The notes beneath the pieces are model-generated. The model worked only from the letters and a program-made list of their open reading frames with translations. It made no database searches and had not been told where the DNA came from. Below, one piece after another: positions 16,279-26,472 of a stretch of 64,000 nucleotides of DNA (position 1 is its first letter; every line of letters starts with the position of its first letter). The DNA comes from Gammaproteobacteria bacterium (GTDB lineage: Bacteria > Pseudomonadota > Gammaproteobacteria > Pseudomonadales > IMCC2047), in the NCBI GenBank assembly GCA_021773395.1, contig JAJFKB010000024.1, positions 62,001 to 126,000 on the forward strand, read 5' to 3'. Made by a program: the position numbers and the translations under genes.

Positions 16279-17280
16279 GTGTCATCAAACCAGTCTCAAC
16301 TTAAACCCAGAATCCCGCTCGACCGAAGAGTCAGCGTCGCACCCATGATGGAATATACAGATAAGCACTGCCGTTATCTGTTACGCCTTATCAGTCGCCA
16401 CACCCTACTTTATTCGGAAATGGTCACCAGTGGAGCGGTATTAAGGGGTGATCGCAACTATCTGTTGGACTTTGATCCGTCAGAACACCCGGTCGCTCTG
16501 CAACTTGGTGGAAGTAATCCCAAGGAGCTGGCAGAGGCATCAAAGATCGCCGAACAATGGGGTTACGATGAGGTAAATCTGAACGTAGGCTGCCCCAGCG
16601 ACAAGGTCCAAAACGGATCTATTGGCGCCTGTTTGATGGCGCAGCCAAAAACTGTTGCTGACTGTATCCATGAAATGCAAAAAGCAGTAACCATTCCTGT
16701 TACCGTGAAATGCCGTATTGGTATCGATGACCAGGACAGCTATAGCCATCTCAATCGTTTTATTGCGTGTATTGTCGATGCGGGATGTAGCACTTTTATC
16801 GTGCATGCTCGCAAAGCTATTTTGCAGGGTTTGAGTCCAAAGCAAAATCGTGAAATACCACCGCTTCACTATGAGCGCGTATATCGCCTAAAAAGTGACT
16901 TCCCCAGTCTCGAAATCATTATCAACGGAGGCATTACCAGTCTTGAGCAGGCACAGGTGCATTTGCAGAAAGTGGATGGCGTGATGATTGGTCGAGAGGC
17001 TTACCATAACCCCTACGTACTGGCGCGGGTTGACCAACAAATATTTGGTCAATCTGCAAAAGCACCAACACGCCACGAAATCCTGGAGCAGTTTATTCAA
17101 TATACAGAAAAACAGGTTGCCAGTGGCACCCAGCTAAGACATATGGCCAAACACACTTTTGGGTTATTTCATGGGCAACCAGGCGCGCGTCTTTTCCGCC
17201 GTTTCCTCAGTGAAAACATTCACAAAGAAAGCGCTGACGCAGATATACTCAGGTCAGCAGCAAGTCTGATTACCGGCTAA
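16279..17280 (+). CDS. dusA: tRNA-dihydrouridine synthase A
   Basis: A 333-residue FMN-dependent enzyme that reduces U20/U20a in the D-loop of tRNAs. It has the DusA pattern SVAPMMEYTDKHCRYLLRL near the N-terminus, catalytic Cys105 in NVGCPSDKVQNG, and the GVMIGREAYHNP FMN-phosphate site. The start is GTG, since no ATG lies near and alignment with E. coli DusA supports it. It is followed by tal, as I recall for Pseudomonas. Confidence 0.95.
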   Translation: MSSNQSQLKPRIPLDRRVSVAPMMEYTDKHCRYLLRLISRHTLLYSEMVTSGAVLRGDRNYLLDFDPSEHPVALQLGGSNPKELAEASKIAEQWGYDEVNLNVGCPSDKVQNGSIGACLMAQPKTVADCIHEMQKAVTIPVTVKCRIGIDDQDSYSHLNRFIACIVDAGCSTFIVHARKAILQGLSPKQNREIPPLHYERVYRLKSDFPSLEIIINGGITSLEQAQVHLQKVDGVMIGREAYHNPYVLARVDQQIFGQSAKAPTRHEILEQFIQYTEKQVASGTQLRHMAKHTFGLFHGQPGARLFRRFLSENIHKESADADILRSAASLITG

Positions 17281-17346
17281 AACATTAACCCTTTGCCGCC
17301 TATCCGACTATAATCTTTCAATACTTAACCATTTTTAGTGAGTACC

Positions 17347-18336
17347 ATGAGCAATAAACTGGAACAGTTAAAAAAAATGTCGGTGGTCGTCGCCGATACC
17401 GGAGAATTCAATGCCATCAAGGCCTACCAGCCGGAAGATGCAACCACTAACCCCTCTCTGCTGTTTAAAGTCGCGCAGAACCCCGAGTATACTGACTTCC
17501 TTCTCGATGCAATCGACTGGGCCAAACAACAGCCCGGCGACGAAGTCCAGCGTTTACAGAATACACTTCAAAAATTCGCCATTAATATTGGTGTCGAGAT
17601 TCTAAAGGTGATTCCAGGGCGAGTATCCACCGAAGTGGATGCCCGATTGTCTTTTAATACCGATGAGAGTATTAAGCAGGCTGAGCATCTAATTGAGCTT
17701 TACCAGCAAGCAGGAATAGGCAGGGACCGGATCCTGATCAAGATTGCCTCTACCTGGGAGGGTATCTGTGCTGCGAAACAGCTGGAAAAACAAGGCATTC
17801 GCTGCAACCTTACATTGCTGTTCAATTTCATTCAAGCGGTAGCCTGTGCCGAAGCTGGTGTCACACTGATCTCGCCCTTTGTGGGTCGCATTCTCGACTG
17901 GTATAAAAAGGATAGCGGGCGCGATTATTATGCACCAGCAGAAGACCCTGGTGTGCTGTCTGTCACCCGAATTTATCATTATTACAAACAGCATGACTAC
18001 AATACCATTGTGATGGGCGCCAGCTTCCGCAACACTGGGGAAATAGAGCAGCTTGCCGGTTGTGACCGGCTCACTATTAGTCCTCAGCTGATGGCTGAAT
18101 TACAGCAGGACCAAGGTATACTGAAGCGTCAGCTTTCAAGTCACCAATGCGAACCCATTGAGCGACGGGCCGCAATAGATGAACAGCTGTTTCGCTGGGA
18201 ATTGAATCAGGACCCGATGGCTACAGAAAAACTGGCAGAAGGCATTCGTAATTTTGCGATTGATCAGGGTAAACTGGAATCTTTGATTTTGGAGATGGAT
18301 GCATACCATGCTGGTCAGCATAAAGCAGTTCTTTAG
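17347..18336 (+). CDS. tal: Transaldolase
   Basis: A 329-residue TalB-type transaldolase of the non-oxidative pentose phosphate pathway. Schiff-base Lys132 ([10 protein letters not shown]) and Asp17 (VVADTG) have the same numbers as in E. coli TalB when the ATG at 17347 is used. That start is therefore preferred to the GTG at 17338. The signatures DATTNPSL and [11 protein letters not shown] are intact. The 3' end overlaps the next gene by about 38 bp. Confidence 0.96.
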   Translation: MSNKLEQLKKMSVVVADTGEFNAIKAYQPEDATTNPSLLFKVAQNPEYTDFLLDAIDWAKQQPGDEVQRLQNTLQKFAINIGVEILKVIPGRVSTEVDARLSFNTDESIKQAEHLIELYQQAGIGRDRILIKIASTWEGICAAKQLEKQGIRCNLTLLFNFIQAVACAEAGVTLISPFVGRILDWYKKDSGRDYYAPAEDPGVLSVTRIYHYYKQHDYNTIVMGASFRNTGEIEQLAGCDRLTISPQLMAELQQDQGILKRQLSSHQCEPIERRAAIDEQLFRWELNQDPMATEKLAEGIRNFAIDQGKLESLILEMDAYHAGQHKAVL

Positions 18337-18775
18337 CACATACCTTGAAATTGACAAAAATGAAAACACTCTTAATGAAGAGCAGATCATTCAGCTGGCG
18401 ACCGCAGCACTGTTGATTGAAGTTACCAAAGCCGATTTTGAGCTAACCAAAGATGAGTCTAATGCAGTGCTCAGCGCATTGCGCAACTGTTTTGAGCTAG
18501 ACCCGGTAACACTAGACTCACTACTGAAACTCGCAGAGCAAGAGCTGCACCATAGCAGCTCACTCTACCAGTTCACTCGCATGATTAATGATTATTACAG
18601 CTATGACCAAAAACTCGAGCTTATCAGCTGTATGTGGCAAGTCGCCTACGCCGACGGGGATCTGGACAAGTATGAAGAACACCTGATCAGGAAAGTTGCT
18701 GAATTAATTTATCTCTCACACAAGGATTTTATACGGTTAAAACTGGCAGCTGGTAATCAAGATAGGGATCCATAA
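18299..18775 (+). CDS. TerB-like protein
   Basis: A 158-residue all-helical acidic protein of the TerB/tellurite-resistance-B-like group ([21 protein letters not shown] fits the repeat unit with acidic metal-binding positions). It overlaps the end of tal, so translation is probably coupled. GGAG precedes the ATG at 18299 and a second ATG lies at 18308. Function of such stand-alone TerB proteins is not established, and tellurite resistance should not be assumed. Confidence 0.8.
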   Translation: MHTMLVSIKQFFSTYLEIDKNENTLNEEQIIQLATAALLIEVTKADFELTKDESNAVLSALRNCFELDPVTLDSLLKLAEQELHHSSSLYQFTRMINDYYSYDQKLELISCMWQVAYADGDLDKYEEHLIRKVAELIYLSHKDFIRLKLAAGNQDRDP

Positions 18776-18896
18776 CCTATCGCTGGCCAGCCACGTCACC
18801 CAGGCGATTTTAAATCAAAGCCAATATGCATAGGAGTTTCAGAGCGATTTTAGGTGTACTGGTGAAATATTCCGGCTAATGTTCTCGGGCTAATGC

Positions 18897-19394
18897 TCAC
18901 TGCCCTTCCAACATATCAATCAGCTCTTTGAACCTTTCCCTGTTTTCATCATTCAAGCCCATTAGAATTTTATGGGCCTCAACCACTCTTTCCCTGGCTT
19001 CCTCCTCGGAGCTTTCCAAAATTGGGAGCTTATGCAGCGATCCAGCATCATCCAGCCGACTCTCGACAATATGAAATACAGAATCAAAACCCATACTCAA
19101 CAAGATTCTCGTTATATCTTTATTGACAGAGATAATAGTTGGAATCCAGTTACAATACTTCTTGGTTAAAATGGATATTTTTGCCAAAAATCCCAGCGAG
19201 GTACTGTCTATACCATCGGTATCTGCCAAATCTATAAAGACCGCTTTTAGCTCCAGGTCAGACATCATGCGCTCCAGGAAAATATCCAGAGCAGTACAGA
19301 GAGTGAGACGCACATCGCCTACAAACTTCAGCACATAAACACCGTTTTTCTTTGCTACCAGGATTTTACCGCTATTACTCATTAGAAGACTCAT
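18897..19394 (-). CDS. rssC: STAS-domain anti-sigma factor antagonist, RssC-like
   Basis: A 165-residue protein. The first 110 residues form a STAS domain with the phospho-acceptor region DGIDSTSLGFL (Ser64/Ser66). The C-terminal 50 residues are a charged helical tail. It overlaps the response regulator gene upstream by up to 20 bp. The pair between tal and mlaA corresponds to the rssB/rssC pair recalled from Pseudomonas. The STAS protein is the expected substrate of the regulator's phosphatase domain. Two starts (19394 and 19382) are possible. Confidence 0.75.
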   Translation of the reverse strand: MSLLMSNSGKILVAKKNGVYVLKFVGDVRLTLCTALDIFLERMMSDLELKAVFIDLADTDGIDSTSLGFLAKISILTKKYCNWIPTIISVNKDITRILLSMGFDSVFHIVESRLDDAGSLHKLPILESSEEEARERVVEAHKILMGLNDENRERFKELIDMLEGQ

Positions 19395-20574
19395 TATGCA
19401 ACGTCAGAAACGAAATATCGTCCGGACACTGCTTGTTTCCCACTAGCCCCAGTGCTTTGACAATAGCATCTACGCTATTATTCCCGCTACCGATTAAATC
19501 TAACAAATACGCCTCTTTATCAGCCAAATCCTTCTGCGGCAGTATTTCCAACACACCGTCTGAAAACAGTGATATACAAAACTTATCCGGCAATTCAAGG
19601 TAATGGTCTTCATATTCCACCCCCTCAAATAAGCCGACAGGAAAACCTCTGCCATCAAGAAAACAGGTCTCCTCGGGACTGCTGAATATTGCCTGTGGAA
19701 AATGACCGCCATAACTGTAATTAAGCGTATTTTTATCCTTATCAATGACCCCTAAAAATATGGTCATATGTCTATCCAATTCCGCCTCGAGCACGTTTTC
19801 GTTGATCCAACCTAACATCCAGGCGGCAGATTTGACCTCATGCCGATGATCCTTTGAATAGTGTTTTCGAGAGCGTGTGGACAGCTGCTTCATCAGTACT
19901 GTAACAAATGCTGATGCAGCGCCATGGCCAGTCACATCAGCCAGATAAAAAACCAATTTGGATTCGCTCACCTGATGGTAGTCAACGAAGTCGCCGGCCA
20001 GATAATTTGCCGGGCGAATGTAATGCTCAAGCCGATAGTTAAAAAGAGTGGATGGCGAATTGGGCAACATCTTTTGCTGAACCAAACGTCCAGCCTGTTG
20101 GTCAGCCTGGATCTCTTCCAGTCTCACTTGTAGCTCCCGATTAGCCGCCTCGAGCTTTTCTCGATACTTAATATTTTCACGCCTCAACTGCGCTCGATCG
20201 AGAGCGTTGCGCACAGACAATGCCGCCACGTGAGGGCGCAAAGGCTTCATCAGGTATTCAGCGATTCCCAGCTTAAAGGCATCCAGTGTTTTATCCTCAA
20301 TACCAGGATGGGAGATGACTATGATAGGAAAGGCGGGCAATTTTTTTGTTATGGCCGCTATAAAATCAAGCGTCTCGGCACCAGCAATATCCAGGTCGAT
20401 AATTGCAAGTTGAACTTCAGCGGATGTGATTTTTTTCAGCGCAACGTCTGTTTGATCTGTGCAGGATACCTGGTACTCCGCTTCAGCCAGACAGGAAACC
20501 AATATCTCTTCAGATTCAGAATCCTGATCCATCACCAGGATATGCGCTTTTTGATTTGCTGTCGGTATGACCAT
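19375..20574 (-). CDS. rssB: Response regulator with PP2C phosphatase domain, RssB-like
   Basis: A 399-residue protein: receiver domain (about 10-125, phospho-acceptor Asp60, Lys in the MKPLRPH turn), a coiled coil (about 135-165) and a PP2C/RsbU-type phosphatase domain (about 190-395). The phosphatase metal residues are kept (AGDFVDY, ADVTGHGAASAF, SDGVLE, PDDISFL), so it should be catalytically active, unlike the degenerate domain of E. coli RssB. There is no C-terminal kinase domain of the HsbR type. It likely controls the phosphorylation of the STAS partner and, by homology, RpoS stability. Confidence 0.82.
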   Translation of the reverse strand: MVIPTANQKAHILVMDQDSESEEILVSCLAEAEYQVSCTDQTDVALKKITSAEVQLAIIDLDIAGAETLDFIAAITKKLPAFPIIVISHPGIEDKTLDAFKLGIAEYLMKPLRPHVAALSVRNALDRAQLRRENIKYREKLEAANRELQVRLEEIQADQQAGRLVQQKMLPNSPSTLFNYRLEHYIRPANYLAGDFVDYHQVSESKLVFYLADVTGHGAASAFVTVLMKQLSTRSRKHYSKDHRHEVKSAAWMLGWINENVLEAELDRHMTIFLGVIDKDKNTLNYSYGGHFPQAIFSSPEETCFLDGRGFPVGLFEGVEYEDHYLELPDKFCISLFSDGVLEILPQKDLADKEAYLLDLIGSGNNSVDAIVKALGLVGNKQCPDDISFLTLHNESSNE

Positions 20575-20757
20575 TGGACTTAGCTTGTTAAAACGTCCGA
20601 ACTTCTGGAAAAGCGAGCATTATACTCGCCAACTTGTGCCCTGCAACCGGGCTAACCCATATAATTCCATCTTATTTAAACTATAGTCCTATCTGACCGT
20701 TGGGGCCAACCCAGAACTACATTTAAACGACACAAAAGCTACAAGTACTCGCTCAAG

Positions 20758-21477
20758 CTATTCCTCATCGAGATCATCAGCTGTGAAATCGTCCTCGATC
20801 TCACCATCTGCGATCAAATATTCTCTTCGCTGTAAGTAAGCGTCTCGAATAAAAGAATACTTATCCCCCTGTATGAGTTTTTCTAATTTCAACAGATCTG
20901 CTCGGGTATCCACTATATCGAGGCCATAAACACTGTTACGTGTCGGCACATGGTCAAGATAACGTTGCGGTAACGCATAGGCATCAGGAATTCGTCCAAA
21001 TGCATCTCGCACTGTACTCGGACCTAAGAAGGGTAACACTAGATAAGGACCCGAACCCATGCGCCAAACTGCAAAGGTCTGACCAAAATCTTCTTCATGT
21101 TTCTCCATACCCAGATTTGTCGCCACATCAAAAATACCGGCCACACCGAGTGTCGAATTGACCAATACCCTTCCCGCATCTGTAAAGGCATGCTCAAATT
21201 TACCCTGCAGCACATTGTTCATGAAAATACCCACATCCTGAAGATTGTCATACACGTGGGTAATGTGATTATCTACTGGACGGGGCGTCAACCAGTCATA
21301 AGTGTGAGCTATCGGTTTAAGGAAATACTTATCAAAAAATTCATTAAACACAAAAATTTTGCGGTTCATGCCCTCCCAGGGATCTTCCTCAATCGCGTAA
21401 CCTGAATTACAGAGACTGAGCAGAAGTATCGCTACAGGCATGTAAATATTTATCTTAAACATTTTCTTCTTTTTCAT
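20758..21477 (-). CDS. mlaA: MlaA/VacJ-family outer-membrane lipid asymmetry protein
   Basis: About 239 residues from the ATG at 21477, chosen over the ATG at 21510 because the signal peptide then has a normal length. The mature part begins EEDPWEGMNRKIFVFN, the MlaA hallmark, and contains the donut-domain stretches GKFEHAFTDAGR and LPFLGPSTVRDAFG. MlaA removes misplaced phospholipids from the outer leaflet. The signal peptide ends LLLSLCNSGYA: the residue before Cys is Leu, a poor lipobox, so signal peptidase I cleavage after GYA is more likely. An acidic tail (about 20 residues) closes the protein. Confidence 0.9.
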   Translation of the reverse strand: MKKKKMFKINIYMPVAILLLSLCNSGYAIEEDPWEGMNRKIFVFNEFFDKYFLKPIAHTYDWLTPRPVDNHITHVYDNLQDVGIFMNNVLQGKFEHAFTDAGRVLVNSTLGVAGIFDVATNLGMEKHEEDFGQTFAVWRMGSGPYLVLPFLGPSTVRDAFGRIPDAYALPQRYLDHVPTRNSVYGLDIVDTRADLLKLEKLIQGDKYSFIRDAYLQRREYLIADGEIEDDFTADDLDEE

Positions 21478-21687
21478 CACTATCGTTTCCGTATCCAGAT
21501 TACTTCCCATACCACTTTATATCGTCCTAATATCGCCCTACCTAAACCCTGCCACTTGAATCCTTTGTATAGTCGATGGCGAGTTTTGTTCAATGCTACT
21601 ATTGTACAAATTTAACTGGAGCGTGCCATAAATTATTACCTACTTTAAGTATATTTCGTAATAACCATATTAATCTCAACAAACTTG

Positions 21688-21887
21688 GGGAACCTCTGAA
21701 TAACGCCTTAACGTCTCTGCGAGATCTGCAAGTTTTACCTGCAAGGCAGGAACTGCCGCTAATGCTTATTGCCTTAGCAAAGTTTCTAACGCCGCAGATG
21801 AAGCTTTCAACCCCCCCTCCGGGGTTTACAGGGCATTCGTAGCTCCTCTGTACGCCAGAGGGATCAAGGAGTCATTCAGAGATTCCC
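21688..21887. mobile_element. Candidate miniature inverted-repeat element of 200 bp
   Basis: The ends are GGGAACCTCTGAA (left) and the reverse complement of GGGAATCTCTGAA (right, 21875-21887), identical at 12 of 13 positions. The interior has no intact ORF. The right end abuts the hrpA stop codon. A third copy of the end sequence, GGGAACCTCTGAA, follows the stop of the SdhB-like gene at about 9686. No clear target duplication is visible. No transposase is in the window. Confidence 0.5.
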
Positions 21888-21890
21888 TAG

Positions 21891-24800
21891 CTAGAAAGCC
21901 ATCCTTAGTTTCTCAATCCGGTTTTCAATGCGTTTTCCGGAAACAGGTTCTGTGGTCCCTAATTTTTGTGCGTAGACTGAAACGCGGTACTCTTCGAACA
22001 ACCAGCGCAGCTCTTCGATCTCTCCACGGCAGGCATCTGTCAACTGTGCCTTTTCCATCAGCATTTCCAGTCCATGCCAATGTTTTGTGAACTCTACACA
22101 CCATTGTTTTTCACGCCCTAATTGATTCTGAATTTTCTCCATTCGCTGCTCTACGGCATGCAAATAACGGGAATAATGTTGCAGTCTGTGCCAGCTGACC
22201 TGCGAAATAAACCCATCGAAAACAAGTCTGCCAAGCTGGGATTTAATTTCTGTATACACAAACAACCAGGCCGCGGGCATATTGCCCTTAAGCTTTTTCA
22301 TCAGCCGATGGTATAACTGCAGAATCTCCAGCAAATGATTGGCTACCTCATTCGCCACTTGCACTAAATCACCCCTGCCAGACTCAAGACGCTCTGTAAA
22401 ATCATCCGCAGTTAACGGTAACTCTTGATCCGTCAGAAAAACACGCTCATAGATGGCCTTGAGCAGGTCATCCATCAAAGATTCACTCCTGCCTAAAGTT
22501 GCATAGTAAAGCGACATCTGCTTAAACCCTGGCAAATTTTTACGTAGATATTTCACTTGCGTTGCGGTTTCCAACATGAACAAGCGCAAGATTCCATGGC
22601 GCGACAGGTTAAATGCCTTTGTTTTCGTATCAACTAACTTGAGCGCAACATTGTCACCTTCATCAATTATCGCCGAGTAGGCCTTTAATTTGATTCCGGC
22701 CTGGGAAATCTCAACCTCTTGGGCAATTTCCCCAAAATCCCATTTAACTATCCCGGATCGTTCATACTCAGGTTTATCGAGGCTGTTTAAACTGTCCTGC
22801 ACCTGCTGCTTGAAACGTTGGCGCAAAGCATAAATATCACGACCCTGGCCAATTTCCAGACCCGCTTCGTCAATAACACAAATTCGCATCCGGTAGTGGT
22901 CATCCAAGCCCTTTGCATCCCAGGCATCGGGTTGAACCACATGGCCTGAAACACGCTGGATTGCATGCGCCAAATTCTCAACTAGAGATTGCTCGCCTCG
23001 TTTCATATCTCGCATCGCGCGATCAACAAAATCCGGTACCGGAACAAAATTCTTACGCTGGATTTTAGGTAACCCCTTAACTAACGCGATACATTTATCA
23101 CGCAACATACCAGGCACCAGCCATTCCAACCGATTTGCTGGAATCTGCCCCAGCATTGCCAGGGGAACGGTCAGGGTCACACCATCTTCTTCGTTTCCCG
23201 GAAGAAACTGGTAGCTTAGATCAAATGGCCGATTATCAATGAGTAAATAATCCGGAAACTGCTGCTCTGTGATCTCATTTGCCGCGTGCTGCATCAAGTA
23301 TTCACGCGATAACAACATCGCCTTTTGTTCAGCTTTACTGCTTTTTCTTGCCCAATTTTCCAGATCTGCTTTAGAGCAAATTTTTTCTGGTAAGCGCTCG
23401 TTATAGAAATCAAAAACCACTTGCTCATCTACCAGAATATCCCTGCGCCTTGACTTGTCCTCAAGTGCCGCCACCTCCTCCAGAAGCTTAATATTTGCCT
23501 GATAAAAAGCTGCTCCGGTTCTTATTTCCCCCTCAACCAATGCGCTTCGGATAAAAATCTCTCGCGACTGAACCAAGTCTATTTTCGAAAAATCCACTTT
23601 CCTTTTAGCCACAATCACCAGGCCATAGAGCGTGACCTGTTCAAAGGCCGTCACTTGCCCCCTTTTTTTCTCCCAATGGGGTTCAAAGTGAGATTTCTTA
23701 ACCAGATGTTTGGCGGCAGGCTCAATCCAGCCCGGATCAATTTTCGCATTCATTCTGGCGTAGAGCTTCGAAGTTTCCACTAATTCAGCAGCCATTACCC
23801 ACTTTGGCGGCTTCTTAAAAAGATTCGAACCAGGAAATATATGAAACCTGTGATTACGCGCACCTTTAAACTCTTTGTTCTCCTCCTTATCACCAATATG
23901 GCTCAGCAAGCCCGCCAAAAGGGCCACGTGAATCTCTGTATACTCCGCGGCCTGCTGATTGAGCTTATATCCCATATCCTTGCATACCAGTAATAACTGT
24001 CGGTGTACATCGCGCCACTCCCTGATCCGCAGATAAGATAAAAACTGCGTGCGGCAGTATTTTCTGAACTGATTTTGCGACAGCTCCTGACGCTGTTCTT
24101 CAACCACATTCCACAGATTTAGCAGGCTGACAAAATCTGAATCCTCATCCTGATAGGCCCGATGTTTTTCATCTGCGACCTGCTGCTTATCCATCGGCCG
24201 CTCCCGAGGATCCTGTATCGTCAAGGCCGACGCAATGATCAAAACCTCTCGCAAACTGCCATTTTGAGAGGCTGCCAGCACCATACGTCCGACACGCGGG
24301 TCAATCGGGAAACGCGCCACCTGTCGACCAACCTGGGTAATCTGCTGTTTTTGATTGACTGCTCCCAGCTCCCGCAACAACTCAAAACCATCTTTAATGG
24401 CACGACGATCAGGTGGATCCAAAAAGGGAAAACGGTCAATTTCTCCCAACTTGAGATTCAGCATTTGTAGTATTACGGAGCCAAGATTGGTACGCAGAAT
24501 CTCCGCATCCGTAAACTCTGGACGATTATTAAAATCCTCTTCTTCGTAGAGCCGGATACAAAGTCCTTCGGCAACTCGACCACAGCGACCCATGCGCTGA
24601 TTGGCGCTGGCTTGGGATATGGGTTCGACCGGAAGACGTTGCACTTTCGACCTGGCACTGTAGCGGCTGATACGGGCCAAACCGGGATCAATTACATAGC
24701 CAATACCAGGCACCGTAATGGATGTTTCCGCAACGTTGGTCGCCAGCACAATGCGTTGTCCGCTGTGCGGTTGAAACACCCGATTTTGCTCGGCATTGCT

Positions 24801-25781
24801 AAGGCGGGCATACAGAGGCAGAATTTCCGTATGTCGATAACTCTGTTTTTTCAGAGCGTGCGCTACATCTCTGATCTCTCGCTCTCCCGATAAAAACACC
24901 AGAATATCATTCGCCCCTGTTCTGCGGGGTTGCGATCTTATGGTCTCAACGGCATTGATAATGCCACCGAGTAACGGATCACCCGCTGCAACCTCTTCTT
25001 TCTCTGGCGATTGATACTGGACGGTAACAGGATAAGTACGGCCAGATACCTCAATAATTGGCGCGCCTTCAAAATGAGCGGCAAAACGCTCTACATCAAT
25101 CGTTGCAGACGTGATGATGACTTTAAGATCAGGTCGCTTGGGTAGCAGACGTTTCAGGTAACCCAGCAAAAAATCAATATTCAGACTACGCTCATGGGCC
25201 TCGTCGATGATTAGGGTATCATAGCGACTCAAGTATCGATCCTGCTGGGTTTCGGCCAGCAGAATTCCATCTGTCATCAGTTTTATAAGGCTGTTTTCAC
25301 CCACCTGGTCAGTAAAACGAACCTGATAACCTACTTGCTGCCCAAGTGAAACACGCAACTCTTCAGCAATTCTGGTCGCTACTGTTCTGGCCGCCAGTCG
25401 CCTTGGCTGAGTATGTCCTATCATGCCGTAAGTTCCACGCCCCAGTTCCAGACATATCTTGGGAATCTGTGTGGTTTTCCCGGAGCCTGTCTCTCCTGCT
25501 ACGACGACCACCTGCCTTTCGAAAATAGCCTTGGCGATATCTTCGCGTTTCTGCGCAATCGGCAGATCTTCCGAGTAATCAATCCTGGGCACACCATCTT
25601 TTCGCTGCTGCGCTCGCTGGCATGACCGCTCAACCTGCGCTACCAGATCGAGCAATTGCTGCTCGGCTTGCCGCCGGTTTTTATCAGATTGAATTCTCTG
25701 TAGCTTTTTCGTAAAACGGTAGCGATCGCAAAGAAGGCATTCATCTAATTGCTTTGCTATAAATTGCAGCTGATTACTCAT
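21891..25781 (-). CDS. hrpA: ATP-dependent RNA helicase HrpA
   Basis: A full-length 1296-residue DEAH-box helicase, close to the E. coli size of 1300. Motif I GETGSGKTTQ, motif II DEAH in IIDEAHERSLN, motif III SAT and motif VI QRMGRCGR are all present, followed by the HA2/OB-fold region and the long HrpA-specific C-terminal half. HrpA resolves stalled ribosomes and processes some mRNAs. The ATG at 25781 is followed directly by a typical N-terminus. Confidence 0.96.
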   Translation of the reverse strand: MSNQLQFIAKQLDECLLCDRYRFTKKLQRIQSDKNRRQAEQQLLDLVAQVERSCQRAQQRKDGVPRIDYSEDLPIAQKREDIAKAIFERQVVVVAGETGSGKTTQIPKICLELGRGTYGMIGHTQPRRLAARTVATRIAEELRVSLGQQVGYQVRFTDQVGENSLIKLMTDGILLAETQQDRYLSRYDTLIIDEAHERSLNIDFLLGYLKRLLPKRPDLKVIITSATIDVERFAAHFEGAPIIEVSGRTYPVTVQYQSPEKEEVAAGDPLLGGIINAVETIRSQPRRTGANDILVFLSGEREIRDVAHALKKQSYRHTEILPLYARLSNAEQNRVFQPHSGQRIVLATNVAETSITVPGIGYVIDPGLARISRYSARSKVQRLPVEPISQASANQRMGRCGRVAEGLCIRLYEEEDFNNRPEFTDAEILRTNLGSVILQMLNLKLGEIDRFPFLDPPDRRAIKDGFELLRELGAVNQKQQITQVGRQVARFPIDPRVGRMVLAASQNGSLREVLIIASALTIQDPRERPMDKQQVADEKHRAYQDEDSDFVSLLNLWNVVEEQRQELSQNQFRKYCRTQFLSYLRIREWRDVHRQLLLVCKDMGYKLNQQAAEYTEIHVALLAGLLSHIGDKEENKEFKGARNHRFHIFPGSNLFKKPPKWVMAAELVETSKLYARMNAKIDPGWIEPAAKHLVKKSHFEPHWEKKRGQVTAFEQVTLYGLVIVAKRKVDFSKIDLVQSREIFIRSALVEGEIRTGAAFYQANIKLLEEVAALEDKSRRRDILVDEQVVFDFYNERLPEKICSKADLENWARKSSKAEQKAMLLSREYLMQHAANEITEQQFPDYLLIDNRPFDLSYQFLPGNEEDGVTLTVPLAMLGQIPANRLEWLVPGMLRDKCIALVKGLPKIQRKNFVPVPDFVDRAMRDMKRGEQSLVENLAHAIQRVSGHVVQPDAWDAKGLDDHYRMRICVIDEAGLEIGQGRDIYALRQRFKQQVQDSLNSLDKPEYERSGIVKWDFGEIAQEVEISQAGIKLKAYSAIIDEGDNVALKLVDTKTKAFNLSRHGILRLFMLETATQVKYLRKNLPGFKQMSLYYATLGRSESLMDDLLKAIYERVFLTDQELPLTADDFTERLESGRGDLVQVANEVANHLLEILQLYHRLMKKLKGNMPAAWLFVYTEIKSQLGRLVFDGFISQVSWHRLQHYSRYLHAVEQRMEKIQNQLGREKQWCVEFTKHWHGLEMLMEKAQLTDACRGEIEELRWLFEEYRVSVYAQKLGTTEPVSGKRIENRIEKLRMAF

Positions 25782-25989
25782 TAAATTTGATTAGTACTGA
25801 CAAACCCTGGGGGTGATTTGAAAAAAAGGCTAAATAACTAACAACATAAATTAAAATTAAATACACTAGGAGTTTACATTAACTTTGCTGGGTTGAAATA
25901 TAATTTTTGCTTTTAACCAGCCAAGTTAACCGGCACCGACAATTTAGTAGCTTGTAGTAGCTTGGTGCGACAAAATTTAGCGAGGTAAC

Positions 25990-26463
25990 ATGGACTACTT
26001 GGAAAACATCCCCTTTGATGAACTTACCGTTGGTGATAAAGCCAGTTCAGAACGCACACTGGTGGAGAAGGATCTGGTGCTGTTTGCGGCGATGTCAGGG
26101 GATATCAATCCAATTCATCTGGATTCAGAGTATGCGAAAACAACTAACTTTAAACAAAGAATTGCGCACGGAGCCTGGTCCGCATCGTTGATTTCAGCAA
26201 CCCTGGCCACCGTAATGCCAGGACCGGGCACTATCTATCTGAGTCAATCTTTGAAGTTTTTACGCCCCGTCGCTATTGGAGACTCACTTAAAATTGAAGT
26301 TGAGGTGGTGAGCAAAAACAACAAAACAAAAAAGGTGGAGTTTAAATGTCAAGTAACTAACCAGGATGGAAAAGTAGTTACCAGAGGCTCATCTGAAGTA
26401 TTGGCGCCTACTGATAAGTTGAGAATTAAGCGTCCTTTGATACCTGAAATCAAGTTACCTTAA
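25990..26463 (+). CDS. MaoC-like (R)-specific enoyl-CoA hydratase
   Basis: A 157-residue single hot-dog-fold hydratase. The catalytic pair lies in SGDINPIHLDSEYA (Asp and His spaced five apart), followed by the RIAHGAWSASLIS stretch, as in PhaJ and MaoC proteins. It hydrates trans-2-enoyl-CoA, linking beta-oxidation to polyhydroxyalkanoate or related pathways. GAGG lies before the ATG. It is 9 bp from the next gene, a peptide-binding protein, and could share its transcript without a clear functional link. Confidence 0.88.
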   Translation: MDYLENIPFDELTVGDKASSERTLVEKDLVLFAAMSGDINPIHLDSEYAKTTNFKQRIAHGAWSASLISATLATVMPGPGTIYLSQSLKFLRPVAIGDSLKIEVEVVSKNNKTKKVEFKCQVTNQDGKVVTRGSSEVLAPTDKLRIKRPLIPEIKLP

Positions 26464-26472
26464 GGCGGATCA

